Source of the DNA: Acidobacteriaceae bacterium UBA1307
GTDB taxonomy: Bacteria; Acidobacteriota; Terriglobia; Terriglobales; Acidobacteriaceae
DNA length: 64,000 nucleotides
Reading direction: 5' to 3'
Assembly: GCA_002307235.1 (NCBI GenBank)
Contig: DBTV01000011.1
Coordinates: 532 to 64,531, forward strand
Part shown: positions 50,918-59,873 of the stretch, piece by piece
How the letters are laid out: every line of letters starts with the position of its first letter
Position numbering within the stretch: the stretch's first letter is position 1
Program-made: the position numbers and the translations under genes
The notes under the pieces: model-generated
Told to the model about the DNA's origin: nothing
Databases searched by the model: none
What the model saw: the letters and a program-made list of their open reading frames with translations, nothing else

Positions 50918-51003
50918 TGCGTTTACCTGTCTCCGATACTGTTTATTATTGCACCTGAAGACGGATCAGAGAACAGGGTCGCGGTGGAAAGCGCGTCAAA
51001 GTG

Positions 51004-51040
51004 AACGGGCAGCAGAGTTTTTCCGACTCCGCTGCCCGTT
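51004..51040 (-). terminator. Probable terminator of the glutamate dehydrogenase gene
   Basis: AACGGGCAGC (51004-51013) and GCTGCCCGTT (51031-51040) extend inward to a ~15-bp stem with one mismatch, 24 bp past the gdhA stop. The T run on the minus strand is weak. Confidence 0.7.
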
Positions 51041-51063
51041 TGCTGTGCCCGTGGCGCTTGCGC

Positions 51064-52344
51064 CTATGCGTAGATGCCGCGTTCGCGAATGGTGTAGGCG
51101 ACGCGATCAATGGCCAGCATGTAGGCGGCGATGCGGTTGTTGACGTTGTGCGCCTCGGCGTAGCGAACCACGTCGTCGAAGCTGTCGATGAGAATCTGCT
51201 CGAGACGCTCGTTGACCAGCGCCTCCTTCCAGAAGTAGCCCTGGCGATCTTGCACCCACTCGAAGTAGCTGGCGGTGACGCCACCGGCGTTGGCCAGAAT
51301 GTCGGGCACGATGAAGATGTGCTTTTCGGCAAGAATCTCATCGGCGACGGCGGTGGTGGGCCCGTTGGCCCCCTCGACGACGATCTTGGCCTGAATCCTG
51401 GCGGCATTGCGGCTGGTAATCACGTTCTCGGTCGCGGCCGGAATTAGAATCTCGCACTCGCTGACGAGCAACTCCTCGCTCGGCATGGCCTCGGCATCCG
51501 GGAAGCCCAGCACCGAGCCGTTGCGATATTTGAACTCGGTCAACTGGTGGACGTCGATGCCATTCGGATTGAAGAGACCGCCATCCTTTTCGGCGATGCC
51601 GATAATCTTGAATCCCTGCTCCTGCATCAGGCGGGCGGCATTGGAGCCAACGTTGCCGAAGCCCTGAATGATGACCCGACAGCCCTGCACATCCATGTTG
51701 AGATACTTGAGGCTCTGCTGGCAGGCGACAAGAACGCCGCGGCCGGTGGCCTCAAGCCTGCCGCGCGAGCCGCCGAGGTTGAGCGGCTTGCCGGTGACGA
51801 CGCTGGTGACGGTGTGGCGGGCGTGCATGGAGTAGGTATCCATGATCCAGGCCATGGTCTGCTCATTGGTATTGACGTCGGGAGCCGGCACATCCTTTTC
51901 CGGTCCGATGAAGTCGCTGATCTCGGAGGTGTAGCGGCGGGTCATGCGCTCCAGCTCGCCCTTGGACATCGACTTGGGATCGCAGATGACGCCGCCCTTG
52001 GCTCCGCCGAAGGGAATGTTGACGACGGCGCACTTCCAGGTCATCCAACTGGCCAGGGCGCGCACCTCATCGAGGGTGACGTCGGGCGTATAGCGGATGC
52101 CGCCCTTGGCCGGGCCGCGGGCAATGTTGTGCTGGACACGAAAGCCGGTAAACATTTCGATGCGTCCATCGTCCATCGTGACGGGGAAATGCACGATGAT
52201 TTCGCGTGCCGGGCTGCGCAGGAGTTTCCACAAACCCTCATCCAGGTTCAACTTACGCGCCGCAAAATCAAAACGGGCGCTTTGCGCTTCCCAGGGATTG
52301 ATCTCCTGGTCCAATGAAAGTTTCGGACTGCTCGTCGTTGCCAT
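51064..52344 (-). CDS. gdhA: Glu/Leu/Phe/Val-family dehydrogenase, probably glutamate dehydrogenase
   Basis: A 426-residue enzyme for reversible oxidative deamination of glutamate to 2-oxoglutarate. Substrate and catalytic residues are all visible: K80 in GPAKGGIRY, K104 in WMTWKCAVVNIPFGGAKGGV (K116) and D156 in GPEKDVPAPDVNTN. The NAD(P)-binding domain has VIIQGFGNVGSNAARLMQEQG. The C-terminal half is normal for the hexameric GDH-50 type. The cofactor preference cannot be read with confidence. Isolated gene with its own terminator, divergent from a secreted protein gene. Confidence 0.92.
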   Translation of the reverse strand: MATTSSPKLSLDQEINPWEAQSARFDFAARKLNLDEGLWKLLRSPAREIIVHFPVTMDDGRIEMFTGFRVQHNIARGPAKGGIRYTPDVTLDEVRALASWMTWKCAVVNIPFGGAKGGVICDPKSMSKGELERMTRRYTSEISDFIGPEKDVPAPDVNTNEQTMAWIMDTYSMHARHTVTSVVTGKPLNLGGSRGRLEATGRGVLVACQQSLKYLNMDVQGCRVIIQGFGNVGSNAARLMQEQGFKIIGIAEKDGGLFNPNGIDVHQLTEFKYRNGSVLGFPDAEAMPSEELLVSECEILIPAATENVITSRNAARIQAKIVVEGANGPTTAVADEILAEKHIFIVPDILANAGGVTASYFEWVQDRQGYFWKEALVNERLEQILIDSFDDVVRYAEAHNVNNRIAAYMLAIDRVAYTIRERGIYA

Positions 52345-52516
52345 TCAAGTCTCCATGGTCGGCTCGGCGCGCTGGGTTGCGTGAGTCGGCCCCGAGTGAG
52401 TCTAGGTCAGCCGGGGTTAGGAGTCAAGCGCGCCCACGGCGGCGCGGCAGCCCTTCCGTACCACATCGCGCAGATTCCGGTTCCGGATTGGGCGTCGCGC
52501 GATTAGACTCTCAGCC

Positions 52517-53392
52517 ATGACGTTGCGCACATTGTTGGGCTCCACTCTGCTGCTTGCCGCTCTGGCCGCGCCGCTGCTGGCGCAAAACGCCGGCTCCCCG
52601 GCCGAGGCCACGGCGCTGGTGCGTCGCGCGCTGGTCGGAAACCAGCGGAGTCTTGAGGCGCTGCGCAACTACATCTATGTCTCCGATGTGACTGAAGAGG
52701 AGTACAAGGACAACCGTGTGGTGAAGACGACCGTCACGCGGCGGGAAAACTTCACCATCGATGGAGAGCCGGTGAGGCGCACGCTGCTGGTGAATGGCGC
52801 GCCGCCCGCCGAGAAGGATCGTCGCAAGGAAGAGAAAGAGATCGACGAGAAGATGGCCGATGCCCATGGGGCCAATCCCAAGCACAAGCAGGAGCGCGAA
52901 AAGAAGGCCGCGAAGGAACTGGCCGAGGAGATTGCCCTCCGCGAGGACGTGGCCGAGGCCTACAACTTCACGATCCTCGGCGAAGAAACCCGCGAAGGCC
53001 ACCGGCTGGTGAAGATCGGAGCCGAGCCGAAGGATGGCTTCAAGGGCAAGAGCCGCTTCAAAGCGATTTTCTCCGTTTTGCACGGGGTTCTCATTCTCGA
53101 CGCCACCAGCAATCAGTGGATCGACATCCATGCCTCCATTGTGCGCAAGCTGGGCAAAGGCCCCATGTATATTGGACAGGAATCATCCATTCATCTGCAT
53201 CAGGCGCAGGTGGCCGACGGACTCTGGGTCTTGAGTGACGGCAACGTTCGGATCAATTTGCGTCTGCTGTTCTTTCATAAAAACATGGGCCTGCGCGTCA
53301 GCGATCACGACTTTCACCGCTTCGGCGCGGAGGTGCGCATGGTCGAGACGGCCGAGACGCCGGCGACGCAGCCCGCAAGGGCGAATCCATAG
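52517..53392 (+). CDS. Secreted protein of unknown function (acidobacterial)
   Basis: A 291-residue exported protein with a clean signal peptide (LLGSTLLLAALAAPLLAQ). After cleavage comes a helical start (EATALVRRALVGNQRSLEALRNYIYVSDVTEEEY), a highly charged helical insertion (~95-140, KDRRKEEKEIDEKMADAHGANPKHKQEREKKAAKELAEEIALRED) and a beta-rich C-terminal half (FTILGEETREGHRLVKIGAEPKDGF...HGVLILDATSNQWIDIHASIVRKLGKG). The beta part resembles LolA-type lipoprotein-sorting folds, but this is only a structural guess. Ends 67 bp before trpE, perhaps co-transcribed. Confidence 0.65.
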   Translation: MTLRTLLGSTLLLAALAAPLLAQNAGSPAEATALVRRALVGNQRSLEALRNYIYVSDVTEEEYKDNRVVKTTVTRRENFTIDGEPVRRTLLVNGAPPAEKDRRKEEKEIDEKMADAHGANPKHKQEREKKAAKELAEEIALREDVAEAYNFTILGEETREGHRLVKIGAEPKDGFKGKSRFKAIFSVLHGVLILDATSNQWIDIHASIVRKLGKGPMYIGQESSIHLHQAQVADGLWVLSDGNVRINLRLLFFHKNMGLRVSDHDFHRFGAEVRMVETAETPATQPARANP

Positions 53393-53459
53393 CGCGCGCG
53401 AAACAGGGCCGCGCGAAAAAGCGCACGCCCATCAGCGCCAAAACAATTAAACTGGGGCT

Positions 53460-54995
53460 GTGAAGACTTCGACGCGTTCCGCTCTGCCCGCTCGCAAGGA
53501 GTTCCTGGCTCTGGCCAAGGAACACACGCTCGTTCCCGTCTACCGCACCCTGACCGCCGATCTCGAGACGCCGGTCTCGGCCTTTCTGCGCGCGGCCTGG
53601 TCCGAACCCGAGTGCTGCCTGCTTGAGAGCGTTGAAAACGGCGAACAGGTGGGCCGCTACACCTTTATTGGCCTCAAGCCCTTCAAGCGCATCCTTGCGC
53701 GCGGTCGCCAGATCACCATCACCGAGGGTCGCAAGAAGACGCGGATCGAGGGCGACGCCTTCGCCGTGCTGCAGGAACATCTCTCAGGCCAGAGACCGGC
53801 GCGGATTCCCGGACTGCCTCCGTTCAGCGCCGGTGCCGTGGGCTTTTTCTCCTATGATGCGGTGCGGCTGATCGAGAAACTGCCGGAGAGCGCGGTCGAC
53901 GAGCTGAAGGTTCCCGACGCGGCGTTGCTGTTTTTCGACGAGATTCTGGCCTTTGACCACGTGCGCAAACAGATCTGGCTGGTGGCGACGGCCGATGTGC
54001 GCCGGGAAAAGCCCGCCGTGGCCTACGAGAAGGCGATTCTGCGGCTTAACCGGCTCGAAAAGAAGCTCTCCCAGCCGCTGCCCAAACTGCCGAAGAAAAA
54101 ACTCGCAGGCAAGCTGAAGGTCAGCTTCCGCACGCGCAAGAGGGATTTTCTGGCCGCGGTCACAAAGACCAAGGAGTACATCGCCTCGGGTGACATCTTT
54201 CAGGCAGTCATCAGCCAGCGTTTCGACGTGGAGCCGGGCGTCGACAGTTTCCAGATCTACCGCTCGTTGCGCACCGTCAATCCGAGTCCATATATGTTTT
54301 TCCTGAGATTTTCGCTCGAGGACGAAGCGCCGACCGCCAGGGGAAAAAAGAAAAAACAACCCACGGTGGTCGAGGTGGCGGGCTCGTCGCCCGAGTTGCT
54401 GGTGCGCGTGCACGAGGGCAAGGTCGAGTACCGCCCGATTGCCGGAACGCGGCCGCGCGGGGTAACCGAGGCCGAGGATCAGGCGCTTGCCGACGAGATG
54501 ATCCACGACGAAAAGGAGCGGGCCGAGCACGTGATGCTGGTGGATCTGGGCCGCAACGACGTGGGCCGCGTCAGCGAATTTGGCTCGGTCAAGGTGGACC
54601 GACTGATGTTCATTGAGCGCTACTCGCACGTAATGCACATTGTCAGCGCCATTGAGGGCAAGCTAAAGCCGGAGCTGACGGCGATTGACGCGCTGCGGGC
54701 CTGCTTCCCTGCCGGAACGCTGTCGGGCGCGCCGAAGATTCGCGCCATGGAGATCATCGAGGAGCTGGAGCCGGTGCGCCGCGCAACCTATGGCGGCACA
54801 GTGATTTATGCCGACTACTCGGGCAACCTCGACTCCTGCATCGCGATCCGTTCGCTGCTGTCGGTCGACGGCAAGGGCTACGTGCAGTCGGGCGGCGGCG
54901 TGGTGGCCGACTCGACGCCGGAGTTCGAGTATCAGGAGTCGATCAACAAGTCGAAGGCCGTGCTTCGAGCTATCGAACGGGCGCGCGAAATTTAG
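53460..54995 (+). CDS. trpE: Anthranilate synthase component I
   Basis: TrpE converts chorismate plus ammonia (from TrpG) to anthranilate. The 511-residue protein has the N-terminal allosteric domain with LLESVENGEQVGRYTFIG (Trp-binding LLES motif) and the chorismate-binding domain: YIASGDIFQAVISQRF, NPSPYMFFL, GSSPELLVRV, PIAGTRPRG, ELLHDEKERAEH-like EMIHDEKERAEHVMLVDLGRNDVGRV, and ACFPAGTLSGAPKIRAMEII. A Lys-rich insertion (DEAPTARGKKKKQPT, ~residue 285-300) before the GSSPELL strand is unusual. GTG start at 53460. TrpG is encoded 3.2 kb downstream on the opposite strand rather than next to it. PabB is excluded by the LLES motif. Confidence 0.93.
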   Translation: MKTSTRSALPARKEFLALAKEHTLVPVYRTLTADLETPVSAFLRAAWSEPECCLLESVENGEQVGRYTFIGLKPFKRILARGRQITITEGRKKTRIEGDAFAVLQEHLSGQRPARIPGLPPFSAGAVGFFSYDAVRLIEKLPESAVDELKVPDAALLFFDEILAFDHVRKQIWLVATADVRREKPAVAYEKAILRLNRLEKKLSQPLPKLPKKKLAGKLKVSFRTRKRDFLAAVTKTKEYIASGDIFQAVISQRFDVEPGVDSFQIYRSLRTVNPSPYMFFLRFSLEDEAPTARGKKKKQPTVVEVAGSSPELLVRVHEGKVEYRPIAGTRPRGVTEAEDQALADEMIHDEKERAEHVMLVDLGRNDVGRVSEFGSVKVDRLMFIERYSHVMHIVSAIEGKLKPELTAIDALRACFPAGTLSGAPKIRAMEIIEELEPVRRATYGGTVIYADYSGNLDSCIAIRSLLSVDGKGYVQSGGGVVADSTPEFEYQESINKSKAVLRAIERAREI

Positions 54996-55321
54996 CAATC
55001 GCTTAGATCGAATCACAAAGAAAAGGGGCAGCCAATCCAGGCTGTCCCTTTTTTGTACGCGCATCTTTGCGTTCTCTTATGAAACTCCGTTGTTGGGCGA
55101 TCTCTCTATCACTATAGGAATCTTAAAGAAATCTCGTTATGTTGCCTAAAGGACGGTGCATACACGGCTGGTATGCCGCCCTGATCGACAAGGTCTTGCC
55201 CATACAACCGGTGCGGACAGTTCGAGAACGCGTGGCATGTACAGAAAAGAGGGCCCACAGTCGCGAACACCAAAAAGCCAAATGAAAGAGCTCAGAGAAC
55301 CAGCGAAAGGATGACTTCATC
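54996..55321. other. Intergenic region upstream of the first AQSAL-repeat gene
   Basis: 326 bp. It begins with the trpE terminator and otherwise holds no gene that I can support. GAAAGGATG at ~55305 is the ribosome-binding site of the next gene; a TATAGG-like -10 at ~55115 is possible but has no clear -35. Confidence 0.5.
55021..55054 (+). terminator. Terminator of trpE
   Basis: AAAAGGGGCAGCC (55021-55033), loop aatcca, GGCTGTCCCTTTTTT (55040-55054). One G-T pair in the stem; strong T run. Confidence 0.88.
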
Positions 55322-55978
55322 ATGGTTTCCGGTTTACAAGAAAGAAATTCCATACTCACTGGGGTGGCTGCCTCGCAGGCCGTCAGTCCCGTCGGAAGCG
55401 TGGACTCTTCTTACGACGATGCCCTAGCTTCTCTGTTCACCTCCATCGCTGCGGGCGATACGGAGACTGCGCAGACGGCTCTGGCTGCCGTGAAGCAGTT
55501 TCCCGCCGCGCAATCAGACGCGAGTTCGCCGCTTGGATCGTTTCTGGCAAGCGTCTCCGATTCACTCGACAGTGGTGACATCGCCGATGCGCAGTCGGCC
55601 CTGAAGACGCTGAAGACCTACACGGTCAGCAATGCCAACGATGAAACGAGCAACTCCGAGAGCACATCGCTCGAGACGAGCTATTCGACCACCACCTTTG
55701 GTGAAAATGTCTTCAACCTGTCGAGCGCCCTTGGTTCGCAGAATCTGAACGACGCCATCGATTCCTATAACGACCTGACCACGTTGGTCACCAACCAGAG
55801 CTTTCTGAGCTCTTCGACCGATCTGGCCGAGCGGCTGGCCGACGATGCTCCGGCAACGACGCAGTTGCTGCAGATTGGCTCCAGTCTCGAAGCCGGCAAC
55901 ATCACCTCGGCCCAGATGGCGCTCGATGGTTTTCTGGCCAGTCTTTCCGCGGGCTCGTTGATTAGCGCCAAGGCATAG
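55322..55978 (+). CDS. AQSAL-repeat protein 1, unknown function
   Basis: A 218-residue acidic protein, rich in Ser, Asp and Thr, almost devoid of Lys and Arg. Four copies of a helical motif of the form [G/N]-[D/N]-[I/T]-x-x-A-Q-x-A-L-x-x-[L/V] occur at ~45-60 (AAGDTETAQTALAAVKQF), 85-100 (DSGDIADAQSALKTLKTY), 139-154 (SQNLNDAIDSYNDLTTL) and 191-206 (EAGNITSAQMALDGFLASL), with a shared SSPLGSFLASVSDSL segment at 68-82. No signal peptide of normal type. A paralogue follows at 56306 in the same orientation. I do not recognise a characterised family; similar motifs occur in uncharacterised bacterial proteins. Confidence 0.7.
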   Translation: MVSGLQERNSILTGVAASQAVSPVGSVDSSYDDALASLFTSIAAGDTETAQTALAAVKQFPAAQSDASSPLGSFLASVSDSLDSGDIADAQSALKTLKTYTVSNANDETSNSESTSLETSYSTTTFGENVFNLSSALGSQNLNDAIDSYNDLTTLVTNQSFLSSSTDLAERLADDAPATTQLLQIGSSLEAGNITSAQMALDGFLASLSAGSLISAKA

Positions 55979-56305
55979 AGCCTTTCTCCTGATCTTCAGG
56001 AGAAGGCTTCCGCCGGTCGCCCTGTGCCGTGGACGTGCGCAGGCAGAGGTCCGCAAGAGGATTGTCGCGAGTCTCCAGTCTTCTTGCGGGCTTCTTGATG
56101 TGAGATGGCTTGAGCGGCATGCCGCGCTCGGTTCCGTTTAAGAACTGGCAATAGCCTGTTCCAATCCGAGATTGCCGTAAAGCCTTTCTTCTTGTTCTTT
56201 CCTCAAGTTTTTCTGTTCGCGGCCCACACTAAACCAAGAAACACGACTCAATCCGGATCGAGCGGACTCCAGTTGAGTAATTTCTTTGCGAAAGGACCGT
56301 TCCTC
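55979..56305. other. Intergenic region between the two AQSAL-repeat genes
   Basis: 327 bp. A GCCTTTCTCCTGA/TCAGGAGAAGGC hairpin with one bulge (~55979-56007) follows the first gene and may terminate it. AAAGGA at ~56290 serves the second gene. Otherwise no gene is seen. Confidence 0.5.
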
Positions 56306-57142
56306 ATGCAGATCTCTAGTTTGCAAAGCAGCGCGACATTGTTATCGTCGCTCACGAGTTCGACCACATCCTCTTCGACGAGCAGCTCGAATGCTTTCGA
56401 CAGCGCACTGTCCAATCTTGTTTCGGCAGTTCAGTCCGGCAATGTAAGCGACGCGCAAAAGTATTTGGCCGAGGTGGAAAAGCTGCAGCCGAGCGATGCT
56501 TCGTCGAGCTCCAGCTCAAGTTCGAGCGCCAGTTCGCCACTGGGCACCTTTTTGTCGAGTGTATCGACGGCTCTTGCGCAGGATGACATCAGCTCGGCGC
56601 AGTCGGCCCTGACCACGCTCGAAAGCGCATCCAGCTCTTCGACAACGGCAAGCTCAAGCAGCACCGACACGGTCACGCTGTCGAGCACTGCCTCGACCTC
56701 TTCGAGTTCGTCGGAGATGACCTCGATTGAAGCCACGATCTCGGCGTTGCAGAGCGAGATTCTGACGCTGTTCAGCGCGATTGCCAGCGGCGACACCAGC
56801 AGCGCACAGAACTCCTACAGCTCGCTGACGGACATGCTAAGTTCGAACGGAACACTGTCGGCTTCGACCGGCGCGAGCAGCTCGGACAGCACGAACTCGA
56901 CGGACAGCACCAGCTCGACACTGTTCGATGCGTTGGGCAGCACGAGCAGTTCTTCTTCAACAGCGGCTTCTTCTTCGACCGTGAGCAGCTCGGGCGATGC
57001 ATCGACCGATGCCACGCTGACCAGCCTGCTGTCGCTGCTCGGCTCCTCGCTGAGCAACAATGACATCTCAAGCGCGCAGAGTGCACTCAGCAACTACTTC
57101 AGCAAGATCGACGTTGGCTCGGTGGTCAGTACTTCGGTCTAG
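56306..57142 (+). CDS. AQSAL-repeat protein 2, Ser-rich, unknown function
   Basis: A 278-residue paralogue of the preceding gene, about a third Ser. The same four motifs appear at 45-60 (SGNVSDAQKYLAEVEKL), 92-106 (DDISSAQSALTTLES), 161-176 (SGDTSSAQNSYSSLTDML) and 251-266 (NNDISSAQSALSNYFSKI), with SSPLGTFLSSVSTAL at 77-90. Poly-Ser linkers of up to ~11 Ser separate them. The open frame extends to 56192, but the ATG at 56306 (MQISSLQSS) has AAAGGA 9 bp upstream. No Lys/Arg-rich signal peptide. The Ser linkers could be glycosylated or act as flexible spacers. Confidence 0.7.
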   Translation: MQISSLQSSATLLSSLTSSTTSSSTSSSNAFDSALSNLVSAVQSGNVSDAQKYLAEVEKLQPSDASSSSSSSSSASSPLGTFLSSVSTALAQDDISSAQSALTTLESASSSSTTASSSSTDTVTLSSTASTSSSSSEMTSIEATISALQSEILTLFSAIASGDTSSAQNSYSSLTDMLSSNGTLSASTGASSSDSTNSTDSTSSTLFDALGSTSSSSSTAASSSTVSSSGDASTDATLTSLLSLLGSSLSNNDISSAQSALSNYFSKIDVGSVVSTSV

Positions 57143-57341
57143 ATCACCACCGCGCTCGTGGCGGTGCCATCGCCTCGCAACCGCCGCGAGAGCCGGGCCA
57201 GCGTTCCAACGTTGCCGATCCATCCCTCACGGACAGAAGCCTCTTCTGCCCTTCGGCGCACGTGTTCCGTGGCCCGGCAATTTTTTGTTCGAAAATCTTT
57301 TTCTCGAAAAGCTATTGCTCGAAATTGCTGCGATACGCGCG

Positions 57342-58232
57342 CTACTCCGCACCGAAGATGCGACGGAAGAAACGGCCCACGCGCGAGAAGAAGTTTTCAT
57401 CCTTCTGTTTTGCATGGCTTGAAGCCGTCGGTGTTTTTGCAGTGTCCGAGGCGGGCGTGTGCGTGGCGGCATCGCTGCCGTTATGCACGAGAGGCGCGGT
57501 GATCACCGGGCCGTCGCTCGGCTTGGGCGCGGCCATCGGTGCAAGGCCTTCACTTTGCGCCAGCGGAAATTCATTGTCTTCGCTCTTGTCGGGCGGGCAA
57601 CCACAGGGTTCCCTCTCCGTGTCGACCACTTCGTGCAGGCTGCCGTGCTGGAAGCTGACGCGCTGGCCGGACTGCACACGATAGGCGCCGCCCTCGAAGA
57701 GACTCGAAACCAGCACATAGGGCGCGTGCGGACTGGCGTTGTCGATACAGGTATCGCCCTTGTCGCCGAGCCGCACGGCGATCTCGCCGGTGCCCGCGCC
57801 GCTGACAAGAATCCGAAAATCGGGCGTCAGCAGCACGTCGGAGTTTTGCCCGGCCGCGCTGCGATTGGCCAGATTCAGCTCGAGTGCGCCACGGTCGAGC
57901 GCGAGCAGAAGCCCCGGCGCGCCGCCATCGGTCGGCACGCTCGCATCGGCGGCAAGGCGCACGGTTGTCGAGGCGCACAGATGCAATTCGCCCCGGCGCG
58001 GCAGAAGAACCTTTGCCGTGCGCGTGCCGGCGGTAATGGTGCCGCTTACGGCAATCATTGCCCGGTCGCCGGAGACCTCGAGCGCGCCGGTCACCGTCGG
58101 ACCGCCGTGCCTGCTGTCGAGCGGAATAATGGCAATGGGGGTTGGCTGCGCGGTTTGTTGCGCCTGTGCGGTGGACCCGGCGCACAGCGCCAGAGCCAGA
58201 GACCATCCGAAGTTGTGAGCCCGTCCGTTCAT
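57342..58232 (-). CDS. Secreted FecR-like / beta-helix protein of unknown function
   Basis: A 296-residue exported protein. Signal peptide NFGWSLALALCAGSTAQAQ, then a beta-rich domain (GALEVSGDRAMIAVSGTITAGTRTAKVLLPRRGELHLCASTTVRLA...GLLLALDRGALELNL...LLTPDFRILVSGAGTGEIAVRLGDKGDTCI) reminiscent of FecR-type domains, a low-complexity linker and a short basic C-terminal helix (FFSRVGRFFRRIFGAE). Two cysteine pairs may form disulfides. It starts 6 bp after the trpG stop, so it is read from the same transcript. A similar C-terminus occurs on other acidobacterial surface proteins. Function not assignable. Confidence 0.65.
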   Translation of the reverse strand: MNGRAHNFGWSLALALCAGSTAQAQQTAQPTPIAIIPLDSRHGGPTVTGALEVSGDRAMIAVSGTITAGTRTAKVLLPRRGELHLCASTTVRLAADASVPTDGGAPGLLLALDRGALELNLANRSAAGQNSDVLLTPDFRILVSGAGTGEIAVRLGDKGDTCIDNASPHAPYVLVSSLFEGGAYRVQSGQRVSFQHGSLHEVVDTEREPCGCPPDKSEDNEFPLAQSEGLAPMAAPKPSDGPVITAPLVHNGSDAATHTPASDTAKTPTASSHAKQKDENFFSRVGRFFRRIFGAE

Positions 58233-58238
58233 GATTGG

Positions 58239-58811
58239 CTAAAGGTCAAGAAAGTTGCGGATCATCTCGTGACCGTGCTCGGTGAGCACGCTTTCGGGGT
58301 GGAACTGCACGCCTTCAATGGGCAGCGTGGCGTGGCGCAGGCCCATGATGACCGAGCCGGTCGCATCGCTCGTGCGCGCGGTGACCTTGAGCGCCTTGGG
58401 CAGCGACTGCTCGCGGACCACCAGCGAGTGATAGCGCGTGCAGGTCAAAGGCGTGGGCAGTCCAGCAAAGATTCCCTTGGCGTCGTGCTCAACCTGGCTG
58501 ACCTTGCCGTGCATCAGCGTGCTGGCGCGGACGACCTCGCCGCCGAAGGCCTCGCCGATGGCCTGATGGCCCAGGCAGACGCCGAAGATCGGCACCTTGC
58601 CGGCCATGTGCCTGATGAGCGGAATCAGGATGCCGGCCTCGCGCGGCGTGCAGGGGCCGGGCGAGAGCAGAATCCGGTCCGGGTGCAGGGCTTCGACCTC
58701 TTCGGGCGTCACCTCGTCGTTGCGGCGCACCACAACCTTGGCCCCGAACTCGCCGAGATACTGCACCAGGTTGTAGGTAAACGAATCGTAGTTGTCGAGA
58801 ACGAAAACCAT
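58239..58811 (-). CDS. trpG: Anthranilate/para-aminobenzoate synthase glutaminase subunit
   Basis: A class I glutamine amidotransferase that supplies ammonia to TrpE (and often also PabB). The 190-residue protein begins VFVLDNYDSFTYNLVQYLGE, with the triad C79 in FGVCLGHQAIGEAFGG and H171/E173 in VQFHPESVLTEHG, plus TRYHSLVV. The ATG at 58811 is chosen although the frame is open to 58991, since the family starts exactly here. TrpE lies 3.2 kb away on the plus strand. The FecR-like gene follows 6 bp downstream. The protein could be PabA or amphibolic; sequence does not separate these. Confidence 0.93.
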   Translation of the reverse strand: MVFVLDNYDSFTYNLVQYLGEFGAKVVVRRNDEVTPEEVEALHPDRILLSPGPCTPREAGILIPLIRHMAGKVPIFGVCLGHQAIGEAFGGEVVRASTLMHGKVSQVEHDAKGIFAGLPTPLTCTRYHSLVVREQSLPKALKVTARTSDATGSVIMGLRHATLPIEGVQFHPESVLTEHGHEMIRNFLDL

Positions 58812-58887
58812 CGTGAAGCCAGTGTAGCGCGTCTGGGGCCCGCGCGGCGCTTGCATCAGGGCCAACCGCTCTGCCACACTGAACGCG

Positions 58888-59169
58888 ATGATTCTACATT
58901 TCTTCATTCGCGGCCGGGTGCAGGGCGTCGGCTTCCGGTGGTTCGTGCAGCGGCAGGCCTCTTCGCTCGATCTGCGTGGCTGGGTGCGCAATACCGAAGA
59001 GGGCGAGGTCGAGGTCGTGGCTTCGGGCCCGGAGGCCGATCTGGAGGCACTGCGCGCGATTCTGCATCGTGGGCCGCGCGGCTGCCGTGTCGATCACATT
59101 GACGAGTTTTTCCTCGACGAAGAGCATGTCGGCGCGTTAAGCTCTTTTCGCATCGACGGAGCCTGGTAG
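58888..59169 (+). CDS. acyP: Acylphosphatase
   Basis: A 93-residue acylphosphatase, hydrolysing carboxyl-phosphate bonds such as those of 1,3-bisphosphoglycerate or carbamoyl phosphate. The substrate-binding R17 lies in GRVQGVGFRWFVQRQA and the catalytic N35 in LRGWVRNTEEGEVEVVASG; both family boxes are canonical. Divergent from trpG across 76 bp. Confidence 0.93.
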   Translation: MILHFFIRGRVQGVGFRWFVQRQASSLDLRGWVRNTEEGEVEVVASGPEADLEALRAILHRGPRGCRVDHIDEFFLDEEHVGALSSFRIDGAW

Positions 59170-59203
59170 AGGCGCCGTGTTCTCCCGCACCAGCCCGAGC
59201 TTT

Positions 59204-59209
59204 TATAAT
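59204..59209 (+). promoter_or_regulatory. Possible -10 element of apt
   Basis: A perfect TATAAT 75 bp before the apt start. No good -35 is visible at the usual distance, so the assignment is tentative. Confidence 0.35.
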
Positions 59210-59283
59210 CCCTAAGTGGAAGTAGAACCGCGATTCAGTCCGTTCGCATCCACAGACAGACATTCGCTGAGGAGCAACGGTTC

Positions 59284-59841
59284 ATGCCCGAGATCACCGA
59301 GACCATTGATATGATCGAAATCGAAAACCTGAAGAAGCTGGTTCGCACCGTTCCGGACTTCCCCAAGCCCGGTATCCTTTTCTACGACATCACGACGTTG
59401 CTCAAGGACAAGACCGGCTTTGCCAAGCTGATCGACGCGATGGCGGCGCATTACATGGAGCAGAAGATCGATCTGGTGCTGGGCATCGAGGCGCGCGGCT
59501 TCATCTTTGGGCCGGCGCTGGCCTATCGCCTGAATGCGGGCTTTGCCCCCGTGCGCAAGCCGCGCAAGCTCCCCGCGCCAGTGGCTCGCGTCACCTACGA
59601 TCTGGAGTACGGCAGCGACACGCTTGAAATCCACAAGGACGCAATCGAGCCCGGCCAACGGGTAGTGATTGTCGACGATCTGCTGGCGACCGGCGGCACC
59701 ATGGAAGCCACCGTCAAGCTGGTCAAGGAACTGGGCGGCGAGATCGCCGGTCTGGCCTTCGCCGTCGAACTCGACTTCCTCAAGGGCCGCAACCGCTTCC
59801 CCGGCTACGACGTCTTCAGCCTGCTGCACTACAGCGAATAA
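59284..59841 (+). CDS. apt: Adenine phosphoribosyltransferase
   Basis: Salvages adenine to AMP with PRPP. The 185-residue protein has the PRPP-binding motif RVVIVDDLLATGGTMEA (126-142), the FPKPGILFYDITTLL start region (25-40) and LGIEARGFIFGPALA (66-80), the diagnostic Apt blocks. The ATG at 59284 follows GAGGAG with ~9-bp spacing. A terminator and a composite REP element lie directly downstream. Confidence 0.95.
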   Translation: MPEITETIDMIEIENLKKLVRTVPDFPKPGILFYDITTLLKDKTGFAKLIDAMAAHYMEQKIDLVLGIEARGFIFGPALAYRLNAGFAPVRKPRKLPAPVARVTYDLEYGSDTLEIHKDAIEPGQRVVIVDDLLATGGTMEATVKLVKELGGEIAGLAFAVELDFLKGRNRFPGYDVFSLLHYSE

Positions 59842-59873
59842 TTTTTCTCGTTTTGGTGGAGAGAATTGCTGTG

